From the NCBI GenBank assembly GCA_003168235.1, contig PMSZ01000129.1, positions 2,917 through 27,454 of the forward strand: a stretch of DNA of 24,538 nucleotides. The letters are read 5' to 3'. Both the position numbers and the translations under genes were made by a program. Position 1 is the stretch's first letter; the number at the start of each line of letters is the position of its first letter. Source of the DNA: Acidobacteriaceae bacterium. GTDB taxonomy: Bacteria; Acidobacteriota; Terriglobia; Terriglobales; Acidobacteriaceae. Below, one piece after another: positions 13,935 through 22,649 of the stretch. The notes under the pieces are model-generated. The model had not been told where the DNA came from and did no database searches. It saw nothing but the letters and a program-made list of their open reading frames with translations.

Positions 13935-15718
13935 CGCGTTCCCGCATTCTCCAGGCCGCCGCGAATGTAGAGTTCATCGGCATTCCACAGCGTGTTCGGG
14001 TCCAGTACAGCAGGATGAAAATTTCCCAGGCGCCCGTCGGCTCCTGCCAGAGTGTTTGGTGTTGCCAAAAAAATAAACGGCAGATTTTCAGAAATGATTT
14101 GCTGCACGCGATCGTACGTCCGTTTGCGCTGGTTGTAATCGAGCTCGACCATTTGCCGTTGCATCAGCTGGTCGATCTCGCGTTCCCAGTCGGTGGCCGG
14201 TTGTTTCTCGCCGAGGTTCCACAGGTGGGAAGTGCCGCTCGACATCCAGACATTCATCTCCGGATTCGGGTCGGCATCGCCGCCTCCCAACCCCATGATG
14301 GCCGCGTCATAGTCGAAGCTCTGAAAAACGCGGTCGATGAGCGCGCGAAACTCCAGCGGAACGACATGCACCTGCATTCCCAGATGCGACAGGTCATCTT
14401 GCAGCAGCGTTGCCATCTTCATCCGCTGGGCATTCGACGAACTGGTGACGATGGTGAAATCGACGGTCTCCCCGGAGCCATCCACAAGCTCCCCATTTGT
14501 CTTCCAGGAAAATCCGGCGGATTTCAGCAATTGGCGCGCCGTTTCGAGCGAGCGCTGCGGATGCGAGATTGCTTGATTGATCCAGAGCTTGTTCCCCGGT
14601 CCAACGTTTCCCCACAGGGGCGTGCCGCGCGTTCCGTAGACCAGACGGACGATTCCGTCGCGGTCGATGGCAGCATTGACCGCTTGCCGAAATTTGAGAT
14701 CGCGAAACCAAACCTGTTTGCGTGCAATCGCGTCCAGCTTCTTGCCAGTCAAATCGTTTTGGTTGAAGACCACAAAGTTGTATTCCAGGCTGGGGCCAAG
14801 ATCCGCCAATTGCGAACTGACACGCGTCCCTTCGTGGGCGAGCAGATTGAAGTTCTCCGAACTGAGCCGGCTGATAATATCCGTTTCGCCGGCTTCAAAA
14901 CGTAGGACCTGCGCGTTTTCCGTGCCGACGAAGAGAAACACCATTTCATCCAGATAAGGCAGCCGGTGGTTGTCGCGATCGACCTTCCAGTAGTAAGGAT
15001 TGCGTTCCGCCACGATGCGCTGTCCCGGCACGTACTGCTTCAAGCGAAATGGACCAAGACCTGCGATCTCGGAGGGTTGCGCGTTGAGCGACCAAGCCTG
15101 CGCAAATTTGCCTTCGCGATAAGGTTTCTCGAGCAGATGCCTCGGCAGCATGGCGAGCCCGTCGAAGATGCGTTCCGCCGCCGCATACGGCCGTGGCAGC
15201 GTGAACCGCACCGTGTACGGACCGATCTTGGCGACCGTCATCGGCTTGCCATCGATAATCAGCAGGTCGCGCTGCGGAGAATCGATGTTTTCATCCATGT
15301 AGACGGCGAAAGAAAAAATCACGTCATCGGCATCGAATGCATGACCATCTGAAAACCGGATACCCCGCCGAAGTTGCAACGTGAAAATGCGGCCATCCGC
15401 CGACGTCTTCCAGGACTTGGCCAGCGCCGGCTCGGTTTGCTGCGTGGCGCGATTGATTTCGATCAGATCGGCATTCAAGCGTCCGATCACCTCGCGCGAA
15501 ACGGCATCGGTAGCGATCACCGGATTCAGCGTCTTCGGCTCCGCGCGCTGACCGACGGTCAAGTGTCCGCCATAGCGGCCGGAAGTGTCCGCCACGCGCT
15601 GAAGTTCTTCATTCTTGCCCGGGTTTTCGGGAGCAGGATTTTCTGCGGAAGACGCACCCGCTACGCACACGCCAGCGAGCAGACACACGAGTAGGGATAG
15701 GCGAGCAATGACGTTCAT
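13931..15718 (-). CDS. ABC transporter extracellular solute-binding protein, family 5 (Opp/Dpp type)
   Basis: A 595-residue periplasmic binding protein of the SBP_bac_5 family. A signal peptide covers about residues 1-24 (ending GASSA), without a convincing lipobox. Family hallmarks follow: GGHLTVGQRAEPKTLNPV, ALAKSWKTSADGRIFTLQLR, IRFSDGHAFDADDVIFSF, GLGPFRLKQYVPGQRIVAERNPYYW and KFRQAVNAAIDRDGIVRLVYG. Family members bind peptides but also nickel, opines or oligosaccharides, so the ligand is open. The ribosome site is strong (GGGGGAGGGG just upstream). It is the last importer gene in the run, 36 bp after the OppC-like permease, and its stop codon overlaps the sigma-factor start. Confidence 0.93.
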   Translation of the reverse strand: MNVIARLSLLVCLLAGVCVAGASSAENPAPENPGKNEELQRVADTSGRYGGHLTVGQRAEPKTLNPVIATDAVSREVIGRLNADLIEINRATQQTEPALAKSWKTSADGRIFTLQLRRGIRFSDGHAFDADDVIFSFAVYMDENIDSPQRDLLIIDGKPMTVAKIGPYTVRFTLPRPYAAAERIFDGLAMLPRHLLEKPYREGKFAQAWSLNAQPSEIAGLGPFRLKQYVPGQRIVAERNPYYWKVDRDNHRLPYLDEMVFLFVGTENAQVLRFEAGETDIISRLSSENFNLLAHEGTRVSSQLADLGPSLEYNFVVFNQNDLTGKKLDAIARKQVWFRDLKFRQAVNAAIDRDGIVRLVYGTRGTPLWGNVGPGNKLWINQAISHPQRSLETARQLLKSAGFSWKTNGELVDGSGETVDFTIVTSSSNAQRMKMATLLQDDLSHLGMQVHVVPLEFRALIDRVFQSFDYDAAIMGLGGGDADPNPEMNVWMSSGTSHLWNLGEKQPATDWEREIDQLMQRQMVELDYNQRKRTYDRVQQIISENLPFIFLATPNTLAGADGRLGNFHPAVLDPNTLWNADELYIRGGLENAGTR

Positions 15719-15754
15719 GACACCCCTCCCCCACAGAACGGTGTTTTTCTGGGA

Positions 15755-16786
15755 TTATCGTGATTCTAACCGGGAATGAAGGGCATCAGCGAGCAGGTAA
15801 TAGATTACGGAGGTAACGAATAATGCAGCAGCTGGAGCCAGAAGCCAGCCATAAGAAATCAGCACGCTGTATTGTTGCAAAGCGCTCAGCATGTTTCCCC
15901 AACTCGCAGTCGGTTCGTTGACTCCCAACCCAAAAAATGACAAAGCTACTTCCGCCGCAATGTATCGCGGGACTAACATCGCCGCCTGCGTGAGCAACAC
16001 GCCGAACGTCTCCGGCGCGATGTGTCTCCGTAGTAGGTAGAAGTCGGCCCCCCCGAAACCACGCGCAGCAGAGACATAATTTCTGGTTCTTGAGCTGAGC
16101 ACCACTCCTCGTACCAGCCGCGCGGGCCGTGCCCAGCCAATGAGCCCGATGACGCAAGTCAGTAGAAAAAATGTTCGGACCGCACTCACATGCAACGGCA
16201 GAAACGCCCGCACGCCAAGCAGAAAATAGAGCCACGGCAGGGAAAGGAACAGCTCGGTCGTTCCCATTAGCGTCTCGTCAATCCATCCACCGTAATAACC
16301 GGCAACAACGCCAATCACGCTGCCAACGAAAAGAGTCACAGCGGTTGCGACAATTCCCGCTGCCACCGAAATCTGTCCGCCATACAACACGCGCGAGAAC
16401 TCATCACGGCCGAACGCGTCTGCTCCCAAGAGCAGGCATTTTCCGGGATTCTCCACTCCAAATAAATGGAGGTTGGATTCGAAGAGACCAAGAAACCTAT
16501 AGCTGTCTCCCCGGACGAACGCATGAACCGGATACGCCTGGCTGCGATCTTCCCGATACCCGTCATCCACCGGACTCCACGGGTAAACGAACGGCCGCAG
16601 GTGGAATCTAGAGCTGTCCCAGAGATGTAATCGTGTCGGCGGAGCGTAAGGCAACTCGCGATTTTGCGCGGCCGGATCGTAAGGAGCGACAAAACCCGCC
16701 AGCAGTAACAGCAGGTGCAGCCCAACTAGCAGAATGATCAGCCAAGTAATCTTGCCGCTCATTTTACATCGCACCCTAACCTGCAT
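15755..16786 (-). CDS. Oligopeptide-type ABC transporter permease, OppC/DppC-like
   Basis: A 343-residue inner-membrane permease of the binding-protein-dependent type. It has a first membrane helix at about 13-33 (WLIILLVGLHLLLLLAGFVAPYD written in the family pattern), then a long periplasmic loop (YPVHAFVRGDSY, HLFGVENPG). The OppC landmark GADAFGRDEFSRVLYGGQIS is followed by five further hydrophobic segments, and the ATPase-contact EAA-like loop is YVSAARGFGGADFYLLRRHIAPE. The ATG at 16786 overlaps the previous gene by 11 bp. An internal ATG at 16762 (MSGKITWL) would leave a 13-bp gap and is an equally plausible start. It pairs with the OppB-like permease to form the channel. Confidence 0.92.
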   Translation of the reverse strand: MQVRVRCKMSGKITWLIILLVGLHLLLLLAGFVAPYDPAAQNRELPYAPPTRLHLWDSSRFHLRPFVYPWSPVDDGYREDRSQAYPVHAFVRGDSYRFLGLFESNLHLFGVENPGKCLLLGADAFGRDEFSRVLYGGQISVAAGIVATAVTLFVGSVIGVVAGYYGGWIDETLMGTTELFLSLPWLYFLLGVRAFLPLHVSAVRTFFLLTCVIGLIGWARPARLVRGVVLSSRTRNYVSAARGFGGADFYLLRRHIAPETFGVLLTQAAMLVPRYIAAEVALSFFGLGVNEPTASWGNMLSALQQYSVLISYGWLLAPAAALFVTSVIYYLLADALHSRLESR

Positions 16787-17753
16787 CGGCCGCGCCTGTC
16801 CGAATCCTGGGATCGGATACCATCAGCATGATGTCCGCAACCATGTTTCCGCCGAGCATGAAGAGCGCGGAAAACATGATGCCGCCGATCACCACGTAGA
16901 GGTCGCGAGAGAAAGTGGCGTCGAGCACCAGCGGCCCCAAACCGGGCCATCCGCAGATCACCTCCACCAGCATCGACCCGCTGATCAACCCGGCTAGGGA
17001 AAAGCCGAAAAGAGAAATCGCAGGATTGGCCGCGACCGGCAACACGTGGCGGAAAAGCAACCTGCCACGGCTGATGCCAAGACCGCGCGCAGTTTGCACG
17101 TAGGAAGCGCCTAACACTTCAAGTACACTCGCGCGGACGTGCCGTACTATCACTGCGCTTTCGCACAGCACCAGAATCACTACCGGCAATGTCAAGTGCG
17201 CGACGACATCTCTGAATTGCTCCCACCCCGAGAGCTCCTCAAAATTGCTCGATACCATTCCGCCGACCGGCGTCAACCGCCAGCGTGCGGCAGTAGCAAG
17301 CAGCGCGAGTGCAATCACAATCTCCGGGACTGCAATCAGCAGCGAACTTATGACGGTGATTGCTCGATCCAGCACCCCGCCTCGCTTGGCCGCAGCCCAA
17401 AGTCCCAGCGGTAGCGAAATGCCCCACGTGAGAACCATCGCTGTTAGTGTCAGCAATAAAGTATTTTTCGCACGGCTCCAGAGCAGCGGAGCCACGGGTG
17501 TGTTGTAAGCGATGGAATAGCCGAGGTCCGCATGCAACGCCGATTTCACCCACCGTCCGTACCGGACAACGAGCGGTTGATCCAGGCCATGCTGGGCGCG
17601 CAACCCGGCAATGGTTTCGGGCGAAATCTGCGGGTTCACTCGCATCTCATCAAAAAAGCTCCCCGGTGCCATCTCTGTGAACAGGAAGCAGAGCACGGAT
17701 ACGCCTGCGAGCAACAAAATCCCGCGTACAAGTCGACGGACAAGATAGCTCAC
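16776..17753 (-). CDS. Oligopeptide-type ABC transporter permease, OppB/DppB-like
   Basis: A 325-residue inner-membrane permease. It has the OppB N-terminal pattern (MSYLVRRLVRGILLLAGVSV, FLFTEMAPGSFFDE, AQHGLDQPLVVRYGRWV, ALHADLGYSIAYNTPV) and six predicted membrane segments. The EAA-like loop is YVQTARGLGISRGRLLFRHV, and the C-terminal pattern is VICGWPGLGPLVLDATFSRDLYVV. It uses a GTG start that overlaps the stop codon of the upstream ATPase (GTGA), so the two are coupled. It forms the translocation pore with the following OppC-like protein. Confidence 0.92.
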   Translation of the reverse strand: MSYLVRRLVRGILLLAGVSVLCFLFTEMAPGSFFDEMRVNPQISPETIAGLRAQHGLDQPLVVRYGRWVKSALHADLGYSIAYNTPVAPLLWSRAKNTLLLTLTAMVLTWGISLPLGLWAAAKRGGVLDRAITVISSLLIAVPEIVIALALLATAARWRLTPVGGMVSSNFEELSGWEQFRDVVAHLTLPVVILVLCESAVIVRHVRASVLEVLGASYVQTARGLGISRGRLLFRHVLPVAANPAISLFGFSLAGLISGSMLVEVICGWPGLGPLVLDATFSRDLYVVIGGIMFSALFMLGGNMVADIMLMVSDPRIRTGAADAG

Positions 17754-18607
17754 AGCGAAGCTCCCGTAATCGCCGCCAGATTGGTCTGCGCAGCACGTGC
17801 CGATCTCAAAAGCCGAATCGTCTCTTCATGTTTCGGAGCGGTCATCATCTCTGCTGTTGAGCCCATCTCCACTATCCGCCCACCCGCCATCACCGCGATT
17901 ACATCAGCCATGCGGCCAACCACCGCCGGATCATGCGAGATCAGGAGATACGTGAGCGAGTGCGCCGCCTGAAGATCCAGCAACAGATTCGCAATCTGCC
18001 CCTGCGTCGACAAATCCAAACCGGTGAGAGCTTCATCCAAAACCAGGAGCTTTGGACGCACCGTCAGCGCACGCGCAATCGCCAGCCTCTGCCGTTGTCC
18101 ACCGCTGAACTGCATCACCGACCGTTCGATCCCGTCCACCGACAGTCCAACCTCGTTCACCGAGCTTCGGACCGTTTCTCTGCGGAGCGCTTCGTCTTTC
18201 CCCATGATTAGTAATGGCTCCTCCACGGCCTCCGCCGCCGTGAAACGCGGATTCATCGACGTAACTGCATCCTGAAAAACCATCTGGACTTGCGTGCGCC
18301 ACGGAAGCAGCGCGCTCAAGCTAAGGCTCGCGATGTCTGTGTCGCCGATCCATATTTGCCCCGCGTCCGATTTTTCCAGCAGCGCCACGCACCGCGCCAC
18401 AGTCGATTTCCCCGAGCCCGATTCTCCCACCAGCGCCAGTGTTCGGCCTGCCGCAATTTCGAAGTCCACACCGCGCACCGCCTCCACAACGCGTTCCCGC
18501 CACAGTCCTCCTCGAACGTAGCGTTTCGCCAGACCGCTCACGCGCAAGAATGCATTTTGCGACTCGGGCTCCCGCGACATCGGCCGAGTTGGAAAGTTAC
18601 TCACCAT
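17750..18607 (-). CDS. Oligopeptide-type ABC transporter ATP-binding protein, OppF/DppF-like
   Basis: A cytosolic ATPase subunit of 285 residues. Walker A is GESGSGKST (about 60-68), the Q-loop is in VQMVFQDAVTSMNPRF, the signature is FSGGQRQRLAIARAL, Walker B is KLLVLDEAL and the H-loop is LLISHDPAVVG. The SMNPR form after the Q-loop is typical of OppF. The C-terminal cysteine-rich oligopeptide extension is short, as the protein ends soon after the nucleotide-binding domain. The ATG at 18607 lies inside the end of the preceding ATPase gene, overlapping it by 11 bp; an ATG at 18580 (MSREPESQ) is an alternative. Confidence 0.92.
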   Translation of the reverse strand: MVSNFPTRPMSREPESQNAFLRVSGLAKRYVRGGLWRERVVEAVRGVDFEIAAGRTLALVGESGSGKSTVARCVALLEKSDAGQIWIGDTDIASLSLSALLPWRTQVQMVFQDAVTSMNPRFTAAEAVEEPLLIMGKDEALRRETVRSSVNEVGLSVDGIERSVMQFSGGQRQRLAIARALTVRPKLLVLDEALTGLDLSTQGQIANLLLDLQAAHSLTYLLISHDPAVVGRMADVIAVMAGGRIVEMGSTAEMMTAPKHEETIRLLRSARAAQTNLAAITGASL

Positions 18608-19583
18608 ACTTGAAGCAGCTCACTGGCCTTGCGGGCATCGGCACAAAAGATGGCGGATACCTCTGCACGCAAATTTCCATCCGTTCCCGGCAGCGTGGCT
18701 CAAAGCGGCATCCAACCGGAAACGCAGCGGGGTTAGGCGACTCGCCTTCGATCGACGCGAAATGCGTGCGCACTGGTGCGCCCACGGCCGACTTTGCCAT
18801 CTCAACCAATGCCTGTGTATAGGGATGTAAGGGCTGCCGGAGAATCTGGGCCGTGTTGCCAATCTCGACAATCTTTCCCGCATACATCACGGCAATGCTA
18901 TCGATGAATCCAGCGAACATCGCTGGATCGTGACTGATGACTAGAATTGCCGTTCCATGTTTTCGGCGAATTTGCGCCAGCAGCGCGACAATTTCCTCCT
19001 GCAGGGGCGCATCCAGCTTACTGGTTGGTTCGTCGGCGATCAGCAACGCAGGTCGGCACGCAACTGCCTGCGCAATCGCGATTCGTTGCCGTTGTCCGCC
19101 ACTGAGCTGATGTGGATACGCATCATAGATTTCTTCCGGACGGACGAATCCAACCTCGCCTAGCAACTCAAGAACGCGTGCCCGGCGCTGCTTTCGGCCC
19201 AAGGGTAAATGCGCGCGAAGTATTTCAGCCACCTGGCTGCCGACACTCAGCACTGGATTCAACGAGAGCGCTGGGTCCTGAGGGACGAACGTAACTTCGC
19301 GGCCCCTAATTGCGCGCAGCTCCCGTTCCGACATTCGCAGTAAATTGCGTCCGCGAAAAAGTATTTCTCCTTGTTCGCAAACCGCGCCCGCCGGCAACAG
19401 CCGCAGAAGCGCATTCGCGAGCGTGCTTTTGCCGCAGCCGGATTCTCCGAGGATTCCGACAATCTCCTCGCTGCCGATGGCAAGACTGAGATCGTCGACC
19501 GCCGGAATACGGCTCCCATTGGCTAGGGTATAAGCTACCGACAACCCTCGTACCGCGACAAGAACTTTCCCTGTGCCGTCCAC
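18597..19583 (-). CDS. Oligopeptide-type ABC transporter ATP-binding protein, OppD/DppD-like
   Basis: A 328-residue ATPase subunit. Walker A is GESGCGKST, the Q-loop region is VTFVPQDPALSLNPVLSVG, the signature is LSGGQRQRIAIAQAV, Walker B is LLIADEPTSKLD and the H-loop is LVISHDPAMFAG. The family C-terminal oligo_HPY extension is present (HPYTQALVEMAK, then a segment with four cysteines around VGCRFEPRCRERMEICVQRYP), which in related proteins can bind an iron-sulfur cluster. The start is a GTG with GAGG about ten bases upstream. It is the first importer gene, 125 bp after the PfkB kinase gene; this is the largest gap within the metabolic part, so a separate promoter is possible but none is evident. 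Confidence 0.92.
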   Translation of the reverse strand: MDGTGKVLVAVRGLSVAYTLANGSRIPAVDDLSLAIGSEEIVGILGESGCGKSTLANALLRLLPAGAVCEQGEILFRGRNLLRMSERELRAIRGREVTFVPQDPALSLNPVLSVGSQVAEILRAHLPLGRKQRRARVLELLGEVGFVRPEEIYDAYPHQLSGGQRQRIAIAQAVACRPALLIADEPTSKLDAPLQEEIVALLAQIRRKHGTAILVISHDPAMFAGFIDSIAVMYAGKIVEIGNTAQILRQPLHPYTQALVEMAKSAVGAPVRTHFASIEGESPNPAAFPVGCRFEPRCRERMEICVQRYPPSFVPMPARPVSCFKYGE

Positions 19584-19708
19584 TTTGTAGAAACCTCGTC
19601 AGAATAAGTTTCGTCGGCGCAACTGCTCTTCGCAATTGGCGAGTAAGGAGCCTGGAAGAGACTGCTCCCAAAATGTATTAAGAATGGGTCGGGTGGCGCG
19701 TTTGAAAC

Positions 19709-20650
19709 CTATCGCGCCTGACGATGGGTGTCGTGCCGGCGAATAAATTCTTGCATTCGATCTCCGTTTCGAAATGCTTCGGTGCCTCCACACTCGGTGG
19801 TGGAAAAGGCTCCGCACAGATTTCCGTATGAAAGGCACGTCGCGATGTCCGCTCCGCGCAAAAATTGGTGGAGAAACCCGGCGTCAAAACTGTCGCCCGC
19901 GCCAATAGGATCGACGACTGCTACCGGAACGGCGGCTGCGCTAAGTCGGCGACCGTCGCGCATGGCAACAGCACCGCTGGCGCCCATCTTGACGACGACA
20001 GTCTCAACCCTCTGTGCCAAACGCGAAAGAGCGGTCTCCACATCGCCAGCGCGGGAAATCCTCATCGCTTCACGTTCGTTCGGCAACAAAATGTCCACGT
20101 GAGGCAGGATCTCATCGAGACCGCTGCCCCAGAGGTCATCGGGATCGTCATTCGTGTCGAGCGAAGTAGCCAAGCCAGCCGACTTCATATGCCGAAACAG
20201 TTCGGGCACGTGCGGCAGCAGTTCGCGCTGCAAGAAAAGCGACGACATATGAAAGTGGCGTGCCGATGCCAGATAGTCGAGATCGAGATCCTCAAAGCGT
20301 AACTCAGAGATTGTGCCAGGATATGTGAGAATATGCCGCTCGCGCCCATGGGGCAGAATAAGTGTCACGCCGGACTTGGGTCCGCAGGCCACGCACTCCA
20401 GATTGACGCCGCGTTCGCGTAGGCGGTCCAACGCGAGGCTTCCGAAAAGGTCGTTGCCGATCTTAGTGACGAATCCAACGCGGCTGCCAAGAGCGGCAAG
20501 ATTGTGTGCCAGGATGGCCGACGAACTGCCCAGCGTAATCGCAAAGTCGCTCGCCAGTAGTTCCCGCTCGGTGGGCATTTGCTCTGGCAGACCGTAGAGG
20601 ATCAGGTCAAGGTTGATCTCCCCGACGATGGCGATATCGAGCTTAGACAT
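19709..20650 (-). CDS. PfkB-family carbohydrate kinase
   Basis: A cytosolic sugar kinase of 313 residues from the ribokinase/PfkB superfamily. The N-terminal substrate-binding region is IAIVGEINLDLILYG. PfkB signature 1 is loosely present as LGSSSAILAHNLAALGSRVGFVTKIGNDLFG (shown in parts at about 40-70), and signature 2 is DPIGAGDSFDAGFL with anion-hole GAGD and catalytic base D253. The ATG at 20650 is preferred over an in-frame GTG at 20668 because the conserved domain starts directly after it. It lies 51 bp downstream of the SIS-domain gene. Together with that enzyme it probably phosphorylates the imported sugar or its product; candidates include fructosamine-, tagatose- or fructose-type substrates, which cannot be separated by eye. 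Confidence 0.9.
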   Translation of the reverse strand: MSKLDIAIVGEINLDLILYGLPEQMPTERELLASDFAITLGSSSAILAHNLAALGSRVGFVTKIGNDLFGSLALDRLRERGVNLECVACGPKSGVTLILPHGRERHILTYPGTISELRFEDLDLDYLASARHFHMSSLFLQRELLPHVPELFRHMKSAGLATSLDTNDDPDDLWGSGLDEILPHVDILLPNEREAMRISRAGDVETALSRLAQRVETVVVKMGASGAVAMRDGRRLSAAAVPVAVVDPIGAGDSFDAGFLHQFLRGADIATCLSYGNLCGAFSTTECGGTEAFRNGDRMQEFIRRHDTHRQAR

Positions 20651-20701
20651 GGAGCAAAAGGTCGGCACTGTTGTTAAATGCCGACTGCTTAATGTGCGTT
20701 G

Positions 20702-21784
20702 TCAATGGCCGTCCGCGAGTTCGACGACGCGTGACAGGTTCCTTGGCGAGTCAGGATCGAGCCTCTTCTTGATCCCGTAGTAAGCCCCATACAGTTGGCC
20801 CCAAATCGCAAAAGCCGCAACGCGCGCGTATTCCGGTAACTGCAGGCCGAGTTCGATGGCGAAGTCCGCGGCGCGCCGCGCCCGGTCATCGACGCGATTC
20901 GCAATCACCATGGTGGCCGCGCCGAGAGCCTTCATTTCCTCGAGTAACTCCAGTTCCGCCTCGTAAGAAGTCTCCGACATAAGAAACGTGATCAGTGTTT
21001 CCGGACCCGCGATGGACTTCGGACCGTGCCTAAACTCCAGGGAATGAAATGCTTGCGCGTAGGAGCAAGAGGATTCAGTCACCTTCAGCGCGCACTCCGA
21101 GGCAACCCCGAAAAGCGGACCCTGCGCCAGGAAGACGAAATCCGAAAAGCTGCAAGAGTCAGCGAACGTTTGCAAACGGCGCGGAATGTCCTCAAGTAGA
21201 GGTTCGACGTGCTGGGGTAGATCGATCAATGCCCGGCGGAACGCGACATCGCCGGCCACAATTGCCCCGAGATACTGCAGTGCCAGCAGCATAGAAGTGA
21301 ATGACCGCGTCATTACCGTGCTTTGTTCGTCAGCGTCCGAAAGTTTCGACGTTACACTGCAAGTCTGCTCGAGCGGTTGGCCATCGGCACAGGTGATAGC
21401 AATCGTACGCAGATTGTAATCGGTTTCCAGCATCTGCCCGGCGCGGACCGCCTCCGAGGTGCGCCCCGATCGCGAAATGACGACCGGAACATACTCTCGT
21501 CCCGGGTGTAGAGTCAGCGCTGGATACAGCATCAGCTCAGAAGCGGCGACAGCTCGTGCCGGTAGCCTGAGATAGTTGAAGCTCGATGCGGCGGCTTGTG
21601 CGAGATAGTAGCTCGTTCCGCAACCGACAAAGATCCACTCTGCTCCTGGCCGCGCGAGTTGAGCGGCCGCGCGCAGTTCTGCGCTCGCCGACAGTTGGCT
21701 TAGACACGCGCTCCAGCACTGCGGCTGAGAAAGAATTTCGTTCAGCGTGTGTTGGCCTGGTTCTTTGATTGCCGTCGATTTCAT
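20702..21784 (-). CDS. Double-SIS-domain sugar-phosphate isomerase/deaminase (AgaS/GlmS-isomerase-like)
   Basis: A protein of 360 residues with two SIS domains and no N-terminal glutaminase domain, so it is not GlmS. TLNEILSQPQCW near the N-terminus is the start typical of AgaS/NagB-II-type enzymes. SIS 1 has GCGTSYYLAQ (54-63) and SRSGRTSEAVRA (104-115), the phosphosugar-binding serine loops. SIS 2 has ECALKVTESSCSYAQAF and LEFRHGPKS, matching the catalytic Glu/His-Gly-Pro segment of the isomerase half of GlmS. It probably isomerises or deaminates an amino-sugar phosphate, or deglycates a fructosamine phosphate as FrlB does. It starts 19 bp after the DeoR gene and precedes the PfkB kinase, the usual partner set for such a pathway. 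Confidence 0.88.
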   Translation of the reverse strand: MKSTAIKEPGQHTLNEILSQPQCWSACLSQLSASAELRAAAQLARPGAEWIFVGCGTSYYLAQAAASSFNYLRLPARAVAASELMLYPALTLHPGREYVPVVISRSGRTSEAVRAGQMLETDYNLRTIAITCADGQPLEQTCSVTSKLSDADEQSTVMTRSFTSMLLALQYLGAIVAGDVAFRRALIDLPQHVEPLLEDIPRRLQTFADSCSFSDFVFLAQGPLFGVASECALKVTESSCSYAQAFHSLEFRHGPKSIAGPETLITFLMSETSYEAELELLEEMKALGAATMVIANRVDDRARRAADFAIELGLQLPEYARVAAFAIWGQLYGAYYGIKKRLDPDSPRNLSRVVELADGH

Positions 21785-21803
21785 TGCTATCAGCTGGCTC
21801 CAA

Positions 21804-22580
21804 TTACACTAATGTCACTTTCACTCCCACGTCTCTCAGCGCGTGCAAGTCCGATTTCGGAATCTGTTTGTCGGTAATCACCTCGTGGACTGCGGTGACC
21901 GGCATAATGTTGCACAAACTGCGGCGTCCGAATTTGCTCGAGTCACAAACTGCGACCGTTCTGCGGGCAATGTCGACCATAGCGCGGTTGACTCCAGACT
22001 CCAACAGGTTCGGAGTAAAAAGACCCGCTTTGGTGTCGAAGCCATCTACACCCAGGAACAAAATGTCGGCGCTAAGTTGCCGCAGCGTTCGTTCTGCTAA
22101 GGGACCGACGAGAGAAAAGGAGTTTTTTCGCAGCACGCCTCCGGTCAAGACCACTTCAACCTGCGTGCCCGCCATCTCTGCCGCGATATTGATCGCATTG
22201 GTGATCACTGTGAGCTGTTTCATTTCTTTGAGCGACCGCGCAATGGCTGTGGTGGTTGTACCCGAATCGAGCAATACGGACTGGCCTTCTTCCACCAGTC
22301 GGACTGCCGCGTGCGCAATCCGCGCCTTCTCGCTCCGGTGAAGCTTCTCTTTCTCGCGCAGCGACGGATCGAGCAGCGCCCCAGCCTGCACCGGTAGCGC
22401 GCCACCGTGCGTGCGCTGAATTACACCTTGGCCATCCAGAAACTCCAGGTCTTTGCGGATCGTGATCTGTGAAATACGGAAACGCCGCGCCAGTTCCTTG
22501 ACGAGCACCCGCCCATCGCGGTGCAGGACCCCGAGGATCTCGCGACGGCGTTCTTCGTTAAGCAGACCATTGGAAGACAT
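21804..22580 (-). CDS. DeoR/GlpR-family transcriptional regulator
   Basis: A 258-residue repressor type. The DeoR-type winged helix-turn-helix is at about residues 6-60 (NEERRREILGVLHRDGRVLV, ELARRFRISQITIRKDLEFLD, GVIQRTHGGA). A DeoRC sugar-phosphate sensor domain follows (about 80-240), with LLDSGTTTTAIARSL, VITNAINIAAEM, VVLTGGVLRKNSFSLVG and FLGVDGFDTKAGLFTPN. The ATG at 22580 was chosen because the HTH domain begins right after it; an in-frame ATG at 22637 would add a poorly conserved tail. It heads the catabolic genes and probably represses them until a phosphorylated sugar binds. Confidence 0.92.
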   Translation of the reverse strand: MSSNGLLNEERRREILGVLHRDGRVLVKELARRFRISQITIRKDLEFLDGQGVIQRTHGGALPVQAGALLDPSLREKEKLHRSEKARIAHAAVRLVEEGQSVLLDSGTTTTAIARSLKEMKQLTVITNAINIAAEMAGTQVEVVLTGGVLRKNSFSLVGPLAERTLRQLSADILFLGVDGFDTKAGLFTPNLLESGVNRAMVDIARRTVAVCDSSKFGRRSLCNIMPVTAVHEVITDKQIPKSDLHALRDVGVKVTLV

Positions 22581-22649
22581 GATTGTTTCGTTTTGTTCCG
22601 AATACTGACTCTCGTGGCTGGCCGCCGGAATTGTCAAGCCTCCGATCCT

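Noticed and set aside
13880..14905. 341-residue plus-strand open frame
   Set aside because: It is antisense to the binding-protein gene, has no recognisable domain and shows arginine/proline-rich composition typical of a shadow frame.
22632..22637. TTGACA (minus strand) as a -35 box before the DeoR gene
   Set aside because: No TATAAT-like hexamer lies at 16-18 bp; the nearest candidate (TATTCG) is 27 bp away.
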